Notes: generated from the letters alone by a model not told the origin. DNA of 64,000 bases from Pleurostoma richardsiae (GCA_030052745.1 JANBVO010000001.1:2170001-2234000); one strand, 5' to 3'. Positions 1 to 12,949 are shown, counted from the first letter of the stretch. Translations and numbers: made by a program.

Positions 1-1043
1 GTCTTCTCGGTTATCATGATCATCTCCTTCTTCCAGGTTGCGATGCAAGCCATCCAGCGGCTTGCGTCGGGGGATCACGACGTCATCCAGCTGGGAATAC
101 CGGCGATTGTGATCATGCTCAGCACGATTGTCATCAAGGGGGTCGTCTGGCTTTGGTTCCGGCTGGTCAATAACTCGAGTGTTCAAGCCTTGTAAGTGCT
201 ATATGACCGTCCTATGGGCAGTATCTAGACTGCGGCTAACTCCATTTCTAGAGCGGCAGACGCGAGCACTGGTACGGAGGGTCCATTCATAGCTCCTGAA
301 TCGCCACTGATGACAATCAACAGATGTGATATTCAACGCGGGCTCCATTGCTTTTCCTATTGGTAGGTATCTCTGCGTCTTCTTCCCCCCCCCCCCCCCC
401 CCCCCCCCCAAACAACGCTAAGACGTGTGTTACAGTGGGATTCTACGCTAGGATATGGTGGCTTGACGCGCTCGGCGGTCTCCTTCTGTCGTTTATTGTG
501 ATATTCAACTGGTCTCAGACGTCGTTGCAGCATATCCGGAACTTGTCGGGCCGCTCCGCGACTGCAGATCAGAGGAACATTTGTGAGTGATGCCCGTGAT
601 GTGCTGCTTGGTGCTGCTTGTGCCTTTTCTGATCGGCTTCGCAGTGTTGTACTTGACCATGCGGTTTGCGAAAACTATCAAGCAAATTCAGGGTCTTCAG
701 GCGTATCATGCGGGGGATAAACTCAATGTTGAGGTAAGGGCAAGGGCGGCTCGTGAGATTCGATGTTCCTTTCCGCTAACACCCGTGTCTAGGTAGACAT
801 CGTCTTGGATGCGAGCACGTCTCTTAAGGATAGCCATGACTTGAGGTGAGCTCAAAAACTCTTGACCCTACTCCACCTGCCGTATTTTTCTTCCAGGTCG
901 CTAATCATACTCATTCCTCGTGTTACAGCGAGAGTCTGCAGTACGTTCTCGAGTCGGTTCCTATCGTAGATCGGGCGTTCGTCCATGTCGATTATGCGAG
1001 CTACAACTTGCCCACGCATATGGAACAGCAAGCGGGTAGATAA
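1..1043 (+). CDS. Cation diffusion facilitator (CDF) metal transporter, 3' part
   Basis: The gene runs in from the left edge, so the N-terminus is missing. I join exons 1-191, 252-271, 324-362, 436-582, 645-733, 793-845 and 929-1043, which gives 217 residues in one frame. The first exon encodes two hydrophobic segments. The spliced junction recreates the CDF metal-site pattern D-A-S-T-D-V-I-F-N (DxxxD) in the fifth membrane helix, followed by the F-P-I, Y-A-R-I-W-W and W-L-D-A-L-G-G segments of the last helix. The cytoplasmic C-terminal domain follows (V-D-I-V-L-D, then V-D-R-A-F-V-H-V-D-Y). Known of the family: proton-coupled export of Zn, Mn or Fe from the cytosol. The substrate cannot be read here. 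The third intron carries a 25-base C run. Family call is firm; subfamily (Mn/Fe-type) is inference. Confidence 0.88.
385..409 (+). repeat. Poly-C homopolymer (C25) inside a CDF transporter intron
   Basis: An uninterrupted run of 25 C occupies the pyrimidine-rich part of the third visible intron (363-435), 26 bases before its 3' splice site. It could act as an extreme polypyrimidine tract, or form i-motif/G-quadruplex structures. Its exact length is also prone to sequencing error and replication slippage. Confidence 0.9.
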
Positions 1044-1757
1044 GAGCGAAAGGAAGAGGAGTCTTTTGTCTCTTTCATTCACAGGCGCCTTCTGAGCGAA
1101 AAGCAACAATGGATTAATTATAATCATTCAGGTTATGTCAATATTGCACAACACCCCATGCTTGTTGATTTCATGATAGCGCAGCGCCTACTTAGCTGAA
1201 ACACGCCTCCTTTTACAAGCCGATCCCTCCGTCTGCGACTATATGTACAGGTCTTCTTGGCCGTGGTCGATTCTGGGAGTCTGACGTTGTTCTAGGGCCA
1301 GCATTTTGTTGGCGAGAGAGATGGCAGGAGGAAGGGATGTAGCGCATTCGGCGATGCCGGATCTGCCTTGCCAAGACTCATTCTGGTAACTACACGAAGC
1401 CACTCTCAGTCTGACTTGCCGTACGGGTGACTACATCGATACTATGCGAGATAGGCCTGTGCTCTGCACACCGCTCACTCTTCGCGCCGCCGATCGGTAA
1501 CCCCGCGGAAGAAGGCGGATTCGACATCAATGTTCTAACCAGGGAGAGCGGACAGGCATACGCTCGGACTGAATGCATGCCCGTGTATCAGGATTGGTCA
1601 GGCGGGGTCCAGAGCAACATGGTTGAAGATCGCCGCGCCCACACCTGTTCGTCCTGCAGCCTCGCCATAGCTTGACGACTTTCTTTGATCGACGGCATCT
1701 TTCCTACGGTTAGATGCTCCCGTGAAGTCTACGTGAGTCTGCATCCCTTGAAGGGCA
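1044..1757. other. Intergenic interval without a recognisable gene
   Basis: About 710 bases between the CDF transporter stop and the NLR start. Short open frames of 60-90 codons occur on both strands but have no recognisable motif. It should hold the transporter 3'UTR and the NLR promoter. No clear TATA box was seen. Confidence 0.6.
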
Positions 1758-4700
1758 ATGGCGCCGTCAATATATGATACCGGACTCTCTGTGGTGTATG
1801 AGCCTACCGACACAGTTCCGGTGGTTGAGTAAGTTGGGAGGCGCTCACCTCTGCACGGCTGGAATCTTGGCTTCTGTCAGGCTCTTTCCAGGTCGCCAAG
1901 TTGACAATTGTCATAGCGTAGTGCTCATCCACGGTCTCCAAGGTCATCCATACAAGACGTGGCTATATGGGAAAAGGGTGCAAAAACCCCCGGCTCATGA
2001 GAAGAATGACGCATCTCCTTCGAAGCGTCTACGGATACAATTCTGGAACAGCTTCTTGCGTGATATACCCAGGCGCTCGCGTTCACAGAAATCGGAACTA
2101 GCGACGACGGGGAACAGCTCTGGAAGTATCAATGATACAGAATCGCCGACCGTCTACTGGCCTTACGACCTTCTCCCATCAAAGTGCCCTCATGCTCGCA
2201 TTCTCGTTTGGGGATATGATACCAGAGTCACCAAATACATGGCCGGTGCAGTGAACCAGAGTAGCTTGTTTAGTCATGGAAAAGACTTGCTCTTCTCTCT
2301 GCGACGCCAAAGGGAGATGGGTCGCCCGTTGATTTTCGTCGCGCATTCTCTGGGTGGGATTGTCGTCAAAGAAGTGAGCGAGATTATCAATGCAGTACCT
2401 AGACTTGCTGACTTGATTGAGGAAGATGCTCTCGAACTCGGACACATCTCCTGACCGAGACCTGAAGAATGTTGTCGAGTCGACAACGGCAGTGATCTTC
2501 CTCGGCACACCACATCGGGGCAGCCAGGATTTAGCCGGGCTTGGGGACACGATTCGAAAAGCTGCCAGCATGATATCGATGGACACGAACCGTTCTGCTT
2601 TGGATGCACTTGGCCTCAAAAATTCGGATTTGGAGCGTTGTCAAGAGTCCTTTTCGCATATCTGGTCGTCGTACGACTTCCACGTGAAGACATTTCAGGA
2701 AGCCCTGGGCCTGACTGGAGTGAATATCGGACCCCTTAACAAAAAGGTACAAGACGCTGCATCGTGGCGGTATGTTCTTCTTTCCATTATACTAGCTAAA
2801 CATAAGCGTCGCGATGCAGGTCGTTCCAGATTACTCTTCAGTGCTGGGCAACCATCGAGAGTGCGCCGAACCACTACAGGCCAACCACATGGATATGTGT
2901 CGCTTCCAAGGGGCAAATGACCCTAACTATGTGAAGTTTTCCGGCGAAATACGCATGGCATACAACCGAATCCTCCATAGGTATGATAGCTTGGAGCTCC
3001 CTATTCATAAGGGTCTCGTGTTCGAGACCCGATCTCGTCTCCTCCCTAGTTCACTGGAAGGTAAGCTTGAGATACTCTCAAAGACAGTTGGCACGTGCTG
3101 ACGCTTTAGATACGTTCCTGCGCTCCTTGCAATATCCAAACATGGAGGCTCGCCAGCAGGCTATCAAAAGTCCAGTAGCCGGGTCCCTATCCTGGTTATT
3201 TCAGCACGGTATCTACAGAAACTGGAGGCATCATAGGAGCACTAATGACCAACATGGCCTGATATGGATCAGAGGAAAACCTGGAAGCGGCAAATCTACG
3301 TTAATGAAAGCTGTCTTCCGGGATGCGAGTGATCCTAGGTCGTCTCCGCTACATATGACGGCAGCCTTCTTCTTCAACCGCAAAGGGTCAGAGCTGGAGT
3401 GGACTACGGCTGGACTGTTCCGCTCTTTACTCTACCAGCTCTTTTCGCAGGATCCCATTCTACTTCGCACCTTCACAGAGCGACACCGTCTTGGCTTGCG
3501 CCGTGGCTTTAGCTGCGATTCAAATAACTTAGAGGAGTACTTCAGAGAGATTTTTGCCTCGCGGAGAGTGGCTTTACAAGACGGTCGCTCTCATACCATC
3601 GCTCCCACGACCATCTTCATAGACGCTGTCGACGAGTGCAGAGCGGATGAGATGCGGAGCCTAATCTATCTTTTCCAGGACCTTATATCCGCCGCTCTTT
3701 CATCCGGCGTGGAGCTACGAGTTTGCTTTTCTAGCAGGCATGTCCCCTCGATCACAATGAGGGACTGCCCGGAGATATGCTTGGAGTACCTCAATTCTTC
3801 CGATATATCTCTATATGTCGACCATAGATTGAGAAGTATATCCCCAGATGATGTAGTACACTGGCAGGAATTGCGAAAAACTATTCTTGAAAGAGCGTGC
3901 GGCGTCTTCCTCTGGGTTGTCTTGGTTCTCGACGACCTTCTGGAGAAAAGGGATGACGGGCACAATATGAAGTATATTGAAGCTCGATTGCGCAAGGTTC
4001 CACAGGCATTGGAAGATGTCATTGGAGATCTCGCAAAATCGGCAGTGCTTTGTCGAGGTGCTGGCGAGGCAGATATGGTTCTGCGTTTCTTCCAGTGGGC
4101 AGTCCTGACGCCTCACCCGCTGAGAGTACGCGAATGGCATCACATTTTAGCCTTCATCGGAGAGCGAGAGCCCGCCTCATTGAGAGAATGGCGAAGATCG
4201 GAAACTTACACGGAGAATGATGCTCAACTGGAGAGGAGGATCATGAAAATATCCAAAGGTCTCGTGGAAATTGTTACTTCATCAAAGAGCCACTCTTTGC
4301 AGTCTGAAGCGCACGCAGACGGCGGATCCTCCATTCGAGCTGGAGCCGGTTCCCTGGACTCTCGAGCTGGAGATAGCAGAACTGTCCAGGTGATTCACGA
4401 GTCTGTCCGTGAATACTTCCTCAACAACGGTGGATTTCTGGCTCTGAGGCCGACTCTGACATCGCATGACGCGGCTATAGGTCAGGGTCATATGGCCATA
4501 ATGGACACTTGCCTCAAATATATACGGATTTCCGAATTAGATCCTTACGTTGAAGCAAGACTGTCTTCGCTCACTAGATCGTTGAGGAAACGGCGGTCAC
4601 GGAACCACACGCGAGAACGTTCTGAACACGGCGACAGTGTGCCCAGCTTCAGCTCCGCTGGGTCGAGTTATAAACGATCGAATTCCCCCCCCAGACCGAG

Positions 4701-5379
4701 AAGCCGGGCAACAGCCGGGCAACCGGTTCTTGCCATGCTCAAGGATCGAGACAGAGACGCTGAGGACAGCGTTGACATGCCTCGGCTCTACGCTTACTTG
4801 CATTCTCAAGGAGCTGCAGATTGTTTCTCGTCCGATCGAAATTCAGTCAAGACCTTCAGCACCCACCTATCTCGAACAAAATCGATCAACGTGCTCCAAG
4901 ATTCCCCTTACCTCCTTTTCTACGCCACGACCATGTTCGCAACACATGCAAAGCTGGCAGACGAGCACGGCGCTTCACCCGACCTTGTAGTGACTCAGCT
5001 GAGAGACGAGCAAGTGTGGCGGAGATGGACCAGTCTCCAAGAAGGCCTCCCTGCTTCCATCACGCTATCAGGGTTCGCTTTCGAGCATGGTCTTACTTTT
5101 TGGGTTGCGTGCCTCCTCCGCATGGAACACAGCATCGATGACTTGTGCGCGGCAGCCCTTGAAAAGTCAGATATGTTGGAACACATAATCAAGCATGAAG
5201 CCAACCTGTTTCTGGGTGGAAATTCTACAGGTTTAGTGTTTAGTCTCACCGGGTCGTCGTCGGCAGACCGCCTGAGACGTATCTTCTGCGACCAGATCAG
5301 AAAGATGCAGCACCGCTACCGCACGTCTACATCTCCACCGGGCCTCTACATGTTGTCTAGAATGCTTGACCAGGGATAG
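1758..5379 (+). CDS. NLR-type protein: N-terminal alpha/beta hydrolase fused to NACHT NTPase
   Basis: Exons 1758-1828, 1881-2373, 2426-2746, 2820-3060 and 3110-5379 join in frame to 1131 residues. I chose the ATG at 1758 because the first exon then reads M-A-P-S-I-Y-D-T-G-L-S-V-V-Y-E-P, the usual opening of this fungal family. Residues about 35-300 form a lipase/DUF676 (SesB-like) hydrolase with an I-H-G-L-Q-G-H-P oxyanion strand, the nucleophile elbow A-H-S-L-G-G near residue 178, and then F-L-G-T-P-H-R-G and A-N-H-M-D-M. The NACHT domain follows: P-loop G-K-P-G-S-G-K-S-T near residue 431 and Walker B I-F-I-D-A-V-D-E near 543. A helical region with a basic, serine-rich stretch fills the C-terminus. 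Known of the family: fungal NLRs act in non-self recognition and programmed cell death, with the hydrolase as effector and repeats as sensor. Here the repeat sensor is missing after an in-frame TAG (5377-5379); see the next entry. Whether this is functional or a decaying allele is open. Confidence 0.85.
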
Positions 5380-5905
5380 CGCCCACAAGTCGTTTTCGGC
5401 AAGTCCTGTGCAGCTGCTACCTTAGATGAGATCCAGATATACGTGCATAAACGAACTATTCCGAAGCTAACATATCAACGCCGGGTGGGGTGTGCCACGA
5501 ACATGCTTCTAACAGCCCGTTCAGCCAATGTTGATATGTTTCTTCAGGCCGCCGTATCATACAATCACAGGGCGAGGATCGAGAAACTCCTCGATGGCGA
5601 TGCTGATGTCAATATACGAATTCTAACGCGGAAGTGACACCTTTGCCCGAAGTCTGCCGAACGTACGGCGGAGGACTCCACGGGAGCCTCGGATCCGCGC
5701 ATGCTGTCGGAGCGCTTTTTAAGAACGGTGATAGGTTTGATGTGCAAGACGGAAGACTGGGAAATCCCGTTGCATGTGGCAGCACTGGGAGAAGTTACCG
5801 AACTATCACGCAAGCGCTTTGCTCGAGCAAGGTGCCTCGGTAGATGCCTAGGCCGCGGGCGCGAGGATCCCTTTGCGTCTGGCTTGTGCCAACCTCAGAT
5901 CTGAC
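5380..5905 (+). pseudogene. Decayed ankyrin-like tail of the NLR gene
   Basis: The NLR reading frame stays open for 85 more codons after the TAG at 5377 (to the TGA ending at 5637). It contains an ankyrin-like stretch: F-L-Q-A-A-V-S-Y-N-H, then I-E-K-L-L-D-G-D-A-D-V-N-I. A second repeat-like stretch follows but is split over two frames: F-D-V-Q-D-G-R-L-G-N-P in one and P-L-H-V-A-A-L-G-E-V in another, around 5730-5800. One stop plus at least two frame changes in material resembling ankyrin repeats indicates a broken C-terminal sensor. An alternative is unrecognised introns joining the pieces, but I found no clean splice pair that repairs the break at 5760-5790. Confidence 0.6.
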
Positions 5906-6303
5906 TCCTCTGGCAATAAGGGAAATTCTAGAGGACGGTGGAGGTTACTAGGTTCTTCTGGCCCATGATGCGATATAGAGAACTTACTACTACTGGACTA
6001 TCTCAGAGACTCATCCACTCGTCGGGGGTTGGATTGAGTTCGTTCATTTGAGTGTACATTGACATCCAGTTATAATACTAGGTGCACTAAACTCGGCGAA
6101 CAGACTATGCCTGAGCGGTCGATACTGAGATATTCATGTTAATATGTTGATCCGGGTGGGCAAGCCCGAGAGATCTGCGCTGTGAAGATTGTTACCAACG
6201 TCTTGCTTCGGGGACAACAGGGCACCAGGATTGAGTCTGTCTCCATAGCATTGGTTGCTGCTAAAGCTGCTATTATTACTACTATAAATGACCACATCCT
6301 TTC
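5906..6303. other. Interval between NLR remnant and STT4 3' end
   Basis: About 400 bases containing the STT4 3'UTR on the minus strand. No gene, repeat or RNA signature was recognised. Confidence 0.5.
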
Positions 6304-9300
6304 TCAGTACGGGATCCCGTTCGTCATGAGCTGGAACTGGTCGTAAATCCCCGTGGAGTAGCTCGCGTGGCTCTTGCGAATGAGCTCCTTCATGAAGTCC
6401 GCAGCCTCCCGCTCGCTACGCTCGAGCACGAACCGCTCGCGGAAGTGCTTGACGCTCTCGGGCTTGAAGCACGGCAGACCACTGTCCATCATGAGCAGGA
6501 CCACCTGCGCGAGCTTGTCGGCGTGCTGCCGTGCCGACAGGAAGGCCTTGACACACAGCTCCTCGAACCACTTGAAGCTCTGGTGGTCGGTGCTGCCCCC
6601 CATGACGGCGACCATCTCAGAGGTGAGCTTGAAGGGGGCGCGCTCGAACTTGATGCCACCGGGAGCGATGTCGAAGCAGAAGCCGAAGTCGATATGCAGG
6701 ATGTGGCCCGCGTCGTCGACCATGATGTTGCCGTTGTGGCGGTCTTTGAACTGCAGCAGGAAAGAGATAACGCTGTAGGCGGCCATGCTCTTGACGAAGT
6801 TGTTGCGCGCCTGCTGGAACCGCAGCGAGTCCTCGTTGCCATACTTGGTGATGAAGTATTCGTACAGCCCATTGACCGCCTCGCGGCCCAGCATATCGCG
6901 CGAGATGGAGTTGGGCAGCACGTCGATGACGCCGCAGCCCGGAGCTGTGGCCGTGACGCGGTACGGAAACACGTAGACGTCGAGGCCGACGTTGTGCCAG
7001 ATGCCTCGGAACGCGGCTATCATCTGGAGCGCCAGCACGTCCTGGCGGCAGTCGTCGCCGACCTTGAAGATGGCTGACTGCCACACTTCGATGGTGTTTT
7101 GTTCCGGAGTCCTCCCGTTCAATTCATTGGTGACCTGGATCATGTCTTCGGTCTCTTCAATGTTTCCCTTGTTCTTTTTGATCCGGAAGGTCGCCATATA
7201 AGGTGCCTTGGCGTGGCTCTGCAGGGGTTTGCCTGACTTCCGGTCGATGCCAATGACGACACCGTCCGGGTTGCTGGGCAGATAAACACCGACCTCGACC
7301 TTAATCTTCCGGAGCTCCTCCTCGATCTTCTGCTTCTTCTCAGGCTTGGACTTCTTGATCAGGGGCTTCAGCTTTCCGGAGATGCCCGTAACCTCGTCGA
7401 AGAACGCAAACTCTTTCTCGTAGAACTGGCGGTCTTCCGGAACAAAGCTGTCGATCATGCGACCCATCACCTTGTCAAGCGTGGGTTTAATGGCATCGGG
7501 CTGCTCAGGGTTAGATGTTGAATGACACAACTGGGGCAGAAAAGCTCACAATCTGGGCATCGTCATCCTTATACGAGTTTGCCTTCATGTTCCAGATGAT
7601 CTGATGCGCGAAGAGCTGAGAGAACTGCGCCGTTTCGATGATATACCGCTCGACGTAGCCCAGAGCGTCATAGCGCAGCGTTTGCACAATCTGTGGGACA
7701 TAGAAAAAGGTGACATCGACAGCATGACTCTCCAGAGCTCTCATGGCATACTGTATTAGGAACGGATGGTCTTGGTACTGGGGCAGGAAGTATGTCACGG
7801 CGGTCACGGGGTTCACCGGGGACCAATACAGGAGATACTGGTGCTGTTAGCATCGATAATTTCCACGAGTCATCGGCGTATCGACATACCTTGAGCTGGA
7901 AGCTCACATCGTCGGGTAGTTCGGGCCCTAGAAGAAGCGCGAGGGCCTCCGGATCATTAATTGCTCTCGATGGGAAGTTGAGCAACAGCCACCGGACCTC
8001 CTTATAAATCCGGGGGTTCTGGAAGCGCGTGGCCAATTCCACAGCGATTGATGGGCTCTCAGCCCAGGCAGTGCGGATGTAAGGGATTAAAGCGGCCTTG
8101 ATAGATTAACACGCTGGCATGAAGCAATGGTACTGGTAGATAATACTAACCTCGACTGCGCCTTTTCCGCTGTGGTACACGGTCATTGCAGGTCGCGCCG
8201 GCTCACCAAGAGGATAGACCCATACCACCAGCCTGGACTGTTCGTTCTCAAGCAATAGCAGGAGCAGCTGCTCCTTGGCCAGCAGCGATCGGATATTTCC
8301 CACAGCATGGGCTCCGATATAGCTGACCGCCTTGACTGCAGCAATTACGTCTGAAAGCAGCCGAATCTCAGTCTTGAGCTGCAATATGTTGCTGCCAAAA
8401 GACCACTTGGGCGCACTGGCGAACCAGCTCAAGGCAGCTGACAATAGTTTGTCCTTTAGACGCCACTGCGCGATAGCGCCCATGGTGGTGGTCGTCCGCA
8501 GGGTCTTAAGGCCGAACAGAACGATCTGGAACCTGATCTCTCTTGCCATGGGATGAGGGTTGGCTGCCTTGACCGCGTCTAGAGTGATATCAAGCATACG
8601 TAGGAAGATCCTCTGTGTGTCCTGGCTGCCCAGTCGAGTGGCATTGAAGTGACTGCCTAGGAACTGGAGCAGTCGGGTGTGAGGTGCCAGGAGATTATGA
8701 ACCAACTGCTTGCGCTTTGCGAGAGCCTCATTATCACTTGGAGCAAACTCCTCCCTCACGACGAAGGGGTCGGGGTTCCTAAACAAGTCAATAAACGGCA
8801 ATGTGCAAGGACCGAAGAGTAGCACTCACGTAATAGTGGTGTTGAACAAGCCCTGCCTCTTCTGAATAGTGAACTCCCAATGCTGGGCAATCTCTGTCAA
8901 GATCCTAGGCTCCCATATCGTATTCTCATTCATGACACCAAGCCATAGCGACACTCCGAGCTTGATAGATTGCTTAGTGAAGAGGGCAAACGGGATGCTG
9001 ACAAGGTAATGGGCGACTGCGGATTCCTCTCCAGACTCACTCCGACAAAGGAGTGCGGCAGCCCGGCGCAAAATGTCGCGGACATCGCCGAACGGAGTCG
9101 GCTTCTTTGCAATTATCCGGTGCTCAATGTGCGCAAGAGCGGTGACAGCATCGGCGTTCTCATTCTCAGAGCCTGGGACGAAGGACGACCGACGGTCGAA
9201 GCGCATAAAGCTGAGCCACTCCAGGCTGTGATCCGGCAAGGCCTCCGCGTACCGATATTCCTGGCGCGTTGTATACTGTGCCATGAAGTCTGAGCCGGTG

Positions 9301-12300
9301 TTGATGCTGTAATCTCCCACCCTATCTATTGAGTTCAATCTCTGATCAGTAGATGGGATCGATGATCCCAGCTGCAGTGCAAATGACCGACCGAGGGAGA
9401 TGTGCCCATATGCGCCCTCATCATCCCACTCGGAAAGGTGTGTCTGTAGCAAACCCTTCACATCGGCTGGAGCAATGCTAATCGCGGAGGAGACCCAGAC
9501 CTTTGCTTTCTTGTGCAGTCGGTCAAGGGTATACCTCCTGAACGTGTAGTCGTCGGAAAGTTCGACAGCAACGTTACCGCGGGTAGACTCGAAAACCGAA
9601 CGCGGTTCGTACAAGTCTGTTTCCGCCTCCAGGCAGCTCGACCACATGAGTGAGAGAAGCTCTAGCAGCGCGAAGAGCGAGGATTTGTGGCATAACGCAG
9701 AGGGTATGTCTCTGATGATGCGGTCCGCACATACATATGCAGCCTGTTGTACTCGCTCGATCCGGTGACAGCAGCTGCAAAAGATAGCGGCCAGCTGTGA
9801 TGCGGCATACTGAGCCGAGAAGGTAATATCGGTACCGCTGAGCGTCTTCTTCAAGTACCTTTCCACCACGGAAGCCGTGATTCCTTCCATGACACTGCTG
9901 ACATCGCCGCGTCGCATACTAGGCTCGAGGAAGTACGATAGTACCTTGGTGCAGTCGCCAGAGTCCGCCCTTAGGCTTTCGACGAGGTAGGTTGCGTGGA
10001 GAAAGATCACCTTTCGGTAGCTCAAGCTCCTGATATCCGAAGCCTTTGTCGGCACGAGCTCGCTGAGATGCTTCTTCTGCAATGCCTCCCTCTCGGAGCT
10101 CATGCCTCTGCGCAAAACGGTATTGAGTTCAATGTCGCTCTCCACTTGTTCACCGCGCTGGTCCGTAACCAGGGGAGGTGAGTGGATGGCCATCAGACGA
10201 AGCTCGTTCATGTACGTCTTGCCGCGCTCTGTACGTGAAGTAAATCCGTGAACGATTATGTTGAACCAAGCATCACGAAGCATGGAATGGGTGTCGTCGT
10301 CCGTCCAGTCATCGGAAGCCAGGTCATTAGTTGACATGAAGACAGCGAGCGGCTGCAGTAGCTGTGCGATTTCCTGGGCAGCCAGCTCCACATCAGACTC
10401 TTTCGCATGGCTTGTTTGGTGCACATCGCCTTTGGAGACGATGCTGTCAAGCATGTGTTCCCAATATATATCGTACAGCGGGGATGCACGCCGCAGGTTC
10501 GCCGAGATGTAATTTCTGGCTCTCATCAACTAGAAAATTGTTAGGGAAGTCGCACAAGCTGTTTCAATCGCACTAAGGACTTACGGCATCGAGGATTATC
10601 TCCTTGCTCTCGACCACGGCGTTGTGGCAGAGGCGCGTGAAGAGTTTCAAAAGCGATCGAAACTCTAACTGGCCGCCATTGAGCGCCAGGACCGCAGCTC
10701 CCGTGATGATGCGCGAGTCCACGAAGCTGTTTATCTTGTCATACTTCTGAAGAAGCATCGACTGAGCTAGAGCGGAGATCTTCTCGTCTCTACAGGCGCT
10801 GGCAATACCGCATATGCCTTCGATGACGTTGCCGTAGATCACGGATGTGTCCTCTTCGCCGTTGATCTGCAACGAGATCGAGCTCCCTGTGGAGTGCCTG
10901 CCGCCGTAGATATCAGGTACATCGAAACCCGGATCACCGCTGAATCCCCCGTTGGGAATACCAGCGTCATGGCCGGGGCTCAGCACATTACCAAGCGTAT
11001 ACAGAGTCGTAATGACTGCGTCGGACGACAGCATCTGCAAGACGAAAGCGAGACACTGAGACGCTGTACTGACAGTCTGCCCCCGCGCAGCCCCTTGTAC
11101 AATGAAACGAGGCAGCAGCCGGCTGATATTTGGCGCATAGACTGGGGAGATACGACAAATGAGGGCCATCGACCGGAGAACAACAGCTGCGAGGTCTTCA
11201 TCGGCCATCTGGACGGGATCTGCGAGGGTCTCTTCAAGCCATGTCATCAAGGTGTCCGCGTCAGCCGCATCCTCATTGAGTCTGGAGCAGTTCAGATAGC
11301 TGGTCAGAGCGGCGGACTTGACAGCGAAGGCCAGTTTCTGCTGTGATACAGAGCCAATGCTCAAAAAATCCGCGCCGGCCTCGAGGTAGTTCATCTGATC
11401 GGTCACGATTGTCGCGTACGTCTCGACCGAACGAAAATCAGCATCGCCGCTCTTGGCTGTCATTGGCCGTAGGAGGCCGTCGCCCGACATGAGAACATCA
11501 AGGATGTGAGAGTCCTTCAGGGCAGGCACCTCGGCTAGCAAGAGAGACGTCCCAGCGACGACAAGCCACATGAAGCTCCGCTGCAGCAGGACGGCCCCTA
11601 ATGGCCGACCAATTTCAGCGTAGTGGCGCATGTACCTCTTCCATTCCTTCGTCAGGCGATCATGGGAATGTGCATTTCTAATTGTCGAGAAGGCCGTCTC
11701 CACGGCGGTCAAGAATGGCTCAGACAGCATATCCCTAAGACGCTGGATCAGAGCCAGACGGCCGCCAGACCTCCAGAAATCAGCCTGTGCTGAAGCAGCG
11801 TCGAGAAAGCCAAGAAGGGAAACGGCAATGGTGGCGGTGCCGATGGCATCCTCGAGGCTCGCATCCCCATCATCATCTCCCAGCGAAGGAATGACGCTCT
11901 CGGTAGCCTGGCCGCAGGAGTTGAGGAACATCCAGATGTTGTCCGACACGGTCTCGTGTACATCGTCATGTCTGATACCCAGGGAGAGGAGGGCGGCAGT
12001 GACATTAAAAGTCAAGGCCTCGGTCGGTGATGGGTCGATCTTGCGGAAGAACGGCGACGGAACGAACACTTGGACGTGGGAATCGAGGATGTATGGAGTC
12101 AACTGTCTCGCGAGTTTCTGAGCGCTCTGGCTGGACTTGACCAAGGGCGCAGCTTTGCACAATGCAAGGAGAACCTCAAATTCTCGAATTGTCTGTGATT
12201 AGGGCGTTAGCCTGGGGAGGTTGAATTAGCAACCCTGAAGTGCACCCCGTGTCTCACCATGGGCACGCGTCCAAGAGCAGGAGCAGTTTGCTGTTGCCGA

Positions 12301-12500
12301 GCCTGGTACCCGTTGGCGGGCTCCTTTCCCTTGACGTGACTAGGACATGCTTTGCAGAGCCTCTCGAGATCGGACCTGTCGAACGAGGTGGTGGAACTCG
12401 ACGCGGACAGCGCAGCGATTCGCTCGAGGGCCTTCTGGCGAATATCTCGAGACATCGTATCAGGAGAGGCAGAGAATGTGGGAGACAGAGGAGCTCTCAA
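6304..12500 (-). CDS. stt4: Phosphatidylinositol 4-kinase III alpha (STT4)
   Basis: Exons on the minus strand 12500-12258, 12192-10585, 10529-8830, 8778-8151, 8096-7890, 7843-7550 and 7500-6304 join in frame to 1958 residues, the usual STT4 length. Translation may instead begin at the second in-frame ATG (12455), which gives M-S-R-D-I-R-Q-K, the more conserved opening. The first roughly 1500 residues are helical-repeat scaffold. The C-terminal catalytic domain is unmistakable: catalytic loop D-R-H-N-G-N, metal-binding H-I-D-F-G-F-C-F-D, then F-K-L-T-S-E-M and a tail ending D-Q-F-Q-L-M-T-N-G-I-P-Y. Known role: makes PI4P at the plasma membrane, feeding PIP2 synthesis, lipid transfer and cell-wall signalling, held there by an EFR3/YPP1-type complex. 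All catalytic residues looked for are present. The gene is divergent from the proteasome gene. Confidence 0.96.
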
Positions 12501-12949
12501 GCTGCATCATCGATTAAGGAGATGTCCCTAGGATTCGGAGCTCAGGCACCAAGGCAGAGCCGCGCGCCGGTGTTGGCTGCTTGACGAGCTTTGCTCTATT
12601 ATTTACTTATCGCCTGACGAGCACTTTGTCGCGAACGCATTCCAAGTTTCCCCTGTTGGTGGTGACGGCATCCCTGCCAGTGGGGCCAATCACAGCCTGT
12701 GCTGGACCGAGCTTCGCTGGCTTAGTCATCTAGAGCTACCCCTGCCCGGCAGCAGCAAGGCTGCAAGATCGACGCGCAGCCAAGTTCGACCTCCAACGCC
12801 AGCTATCCATCTCCAGCCTCAGCACGCCCGCATCTTCCATCATCAACGACTGACACTACACGCGACAATCCGAATCTCTGCATCACCTCACCAGCGAACA
12901 GAAATTGTCACTTCAGCGTGTCGAAGCCAGAATTGCAACCACTGCAACC
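12501..12949. promoter_or_regulatory. Divergent promoter shared by STT4 and proteasome beta-6 genes
   Basis: Only about 450 bases separate the two start codons, so both promoters must sit here. The half nearest the proteasome gene (12820-12940) is C/A-rich with little G, as is usual for a fungal 5' leader. I found no TATA box and no GGTGGCAAA proteasome element. Confidence 0.6.

Noticed and set aside
6367-7077. Plus-strand open frame of 236 codons within STT4
   Set aside because: Antisense of the STT4 kinase exon, which has clear catalytic motifs.
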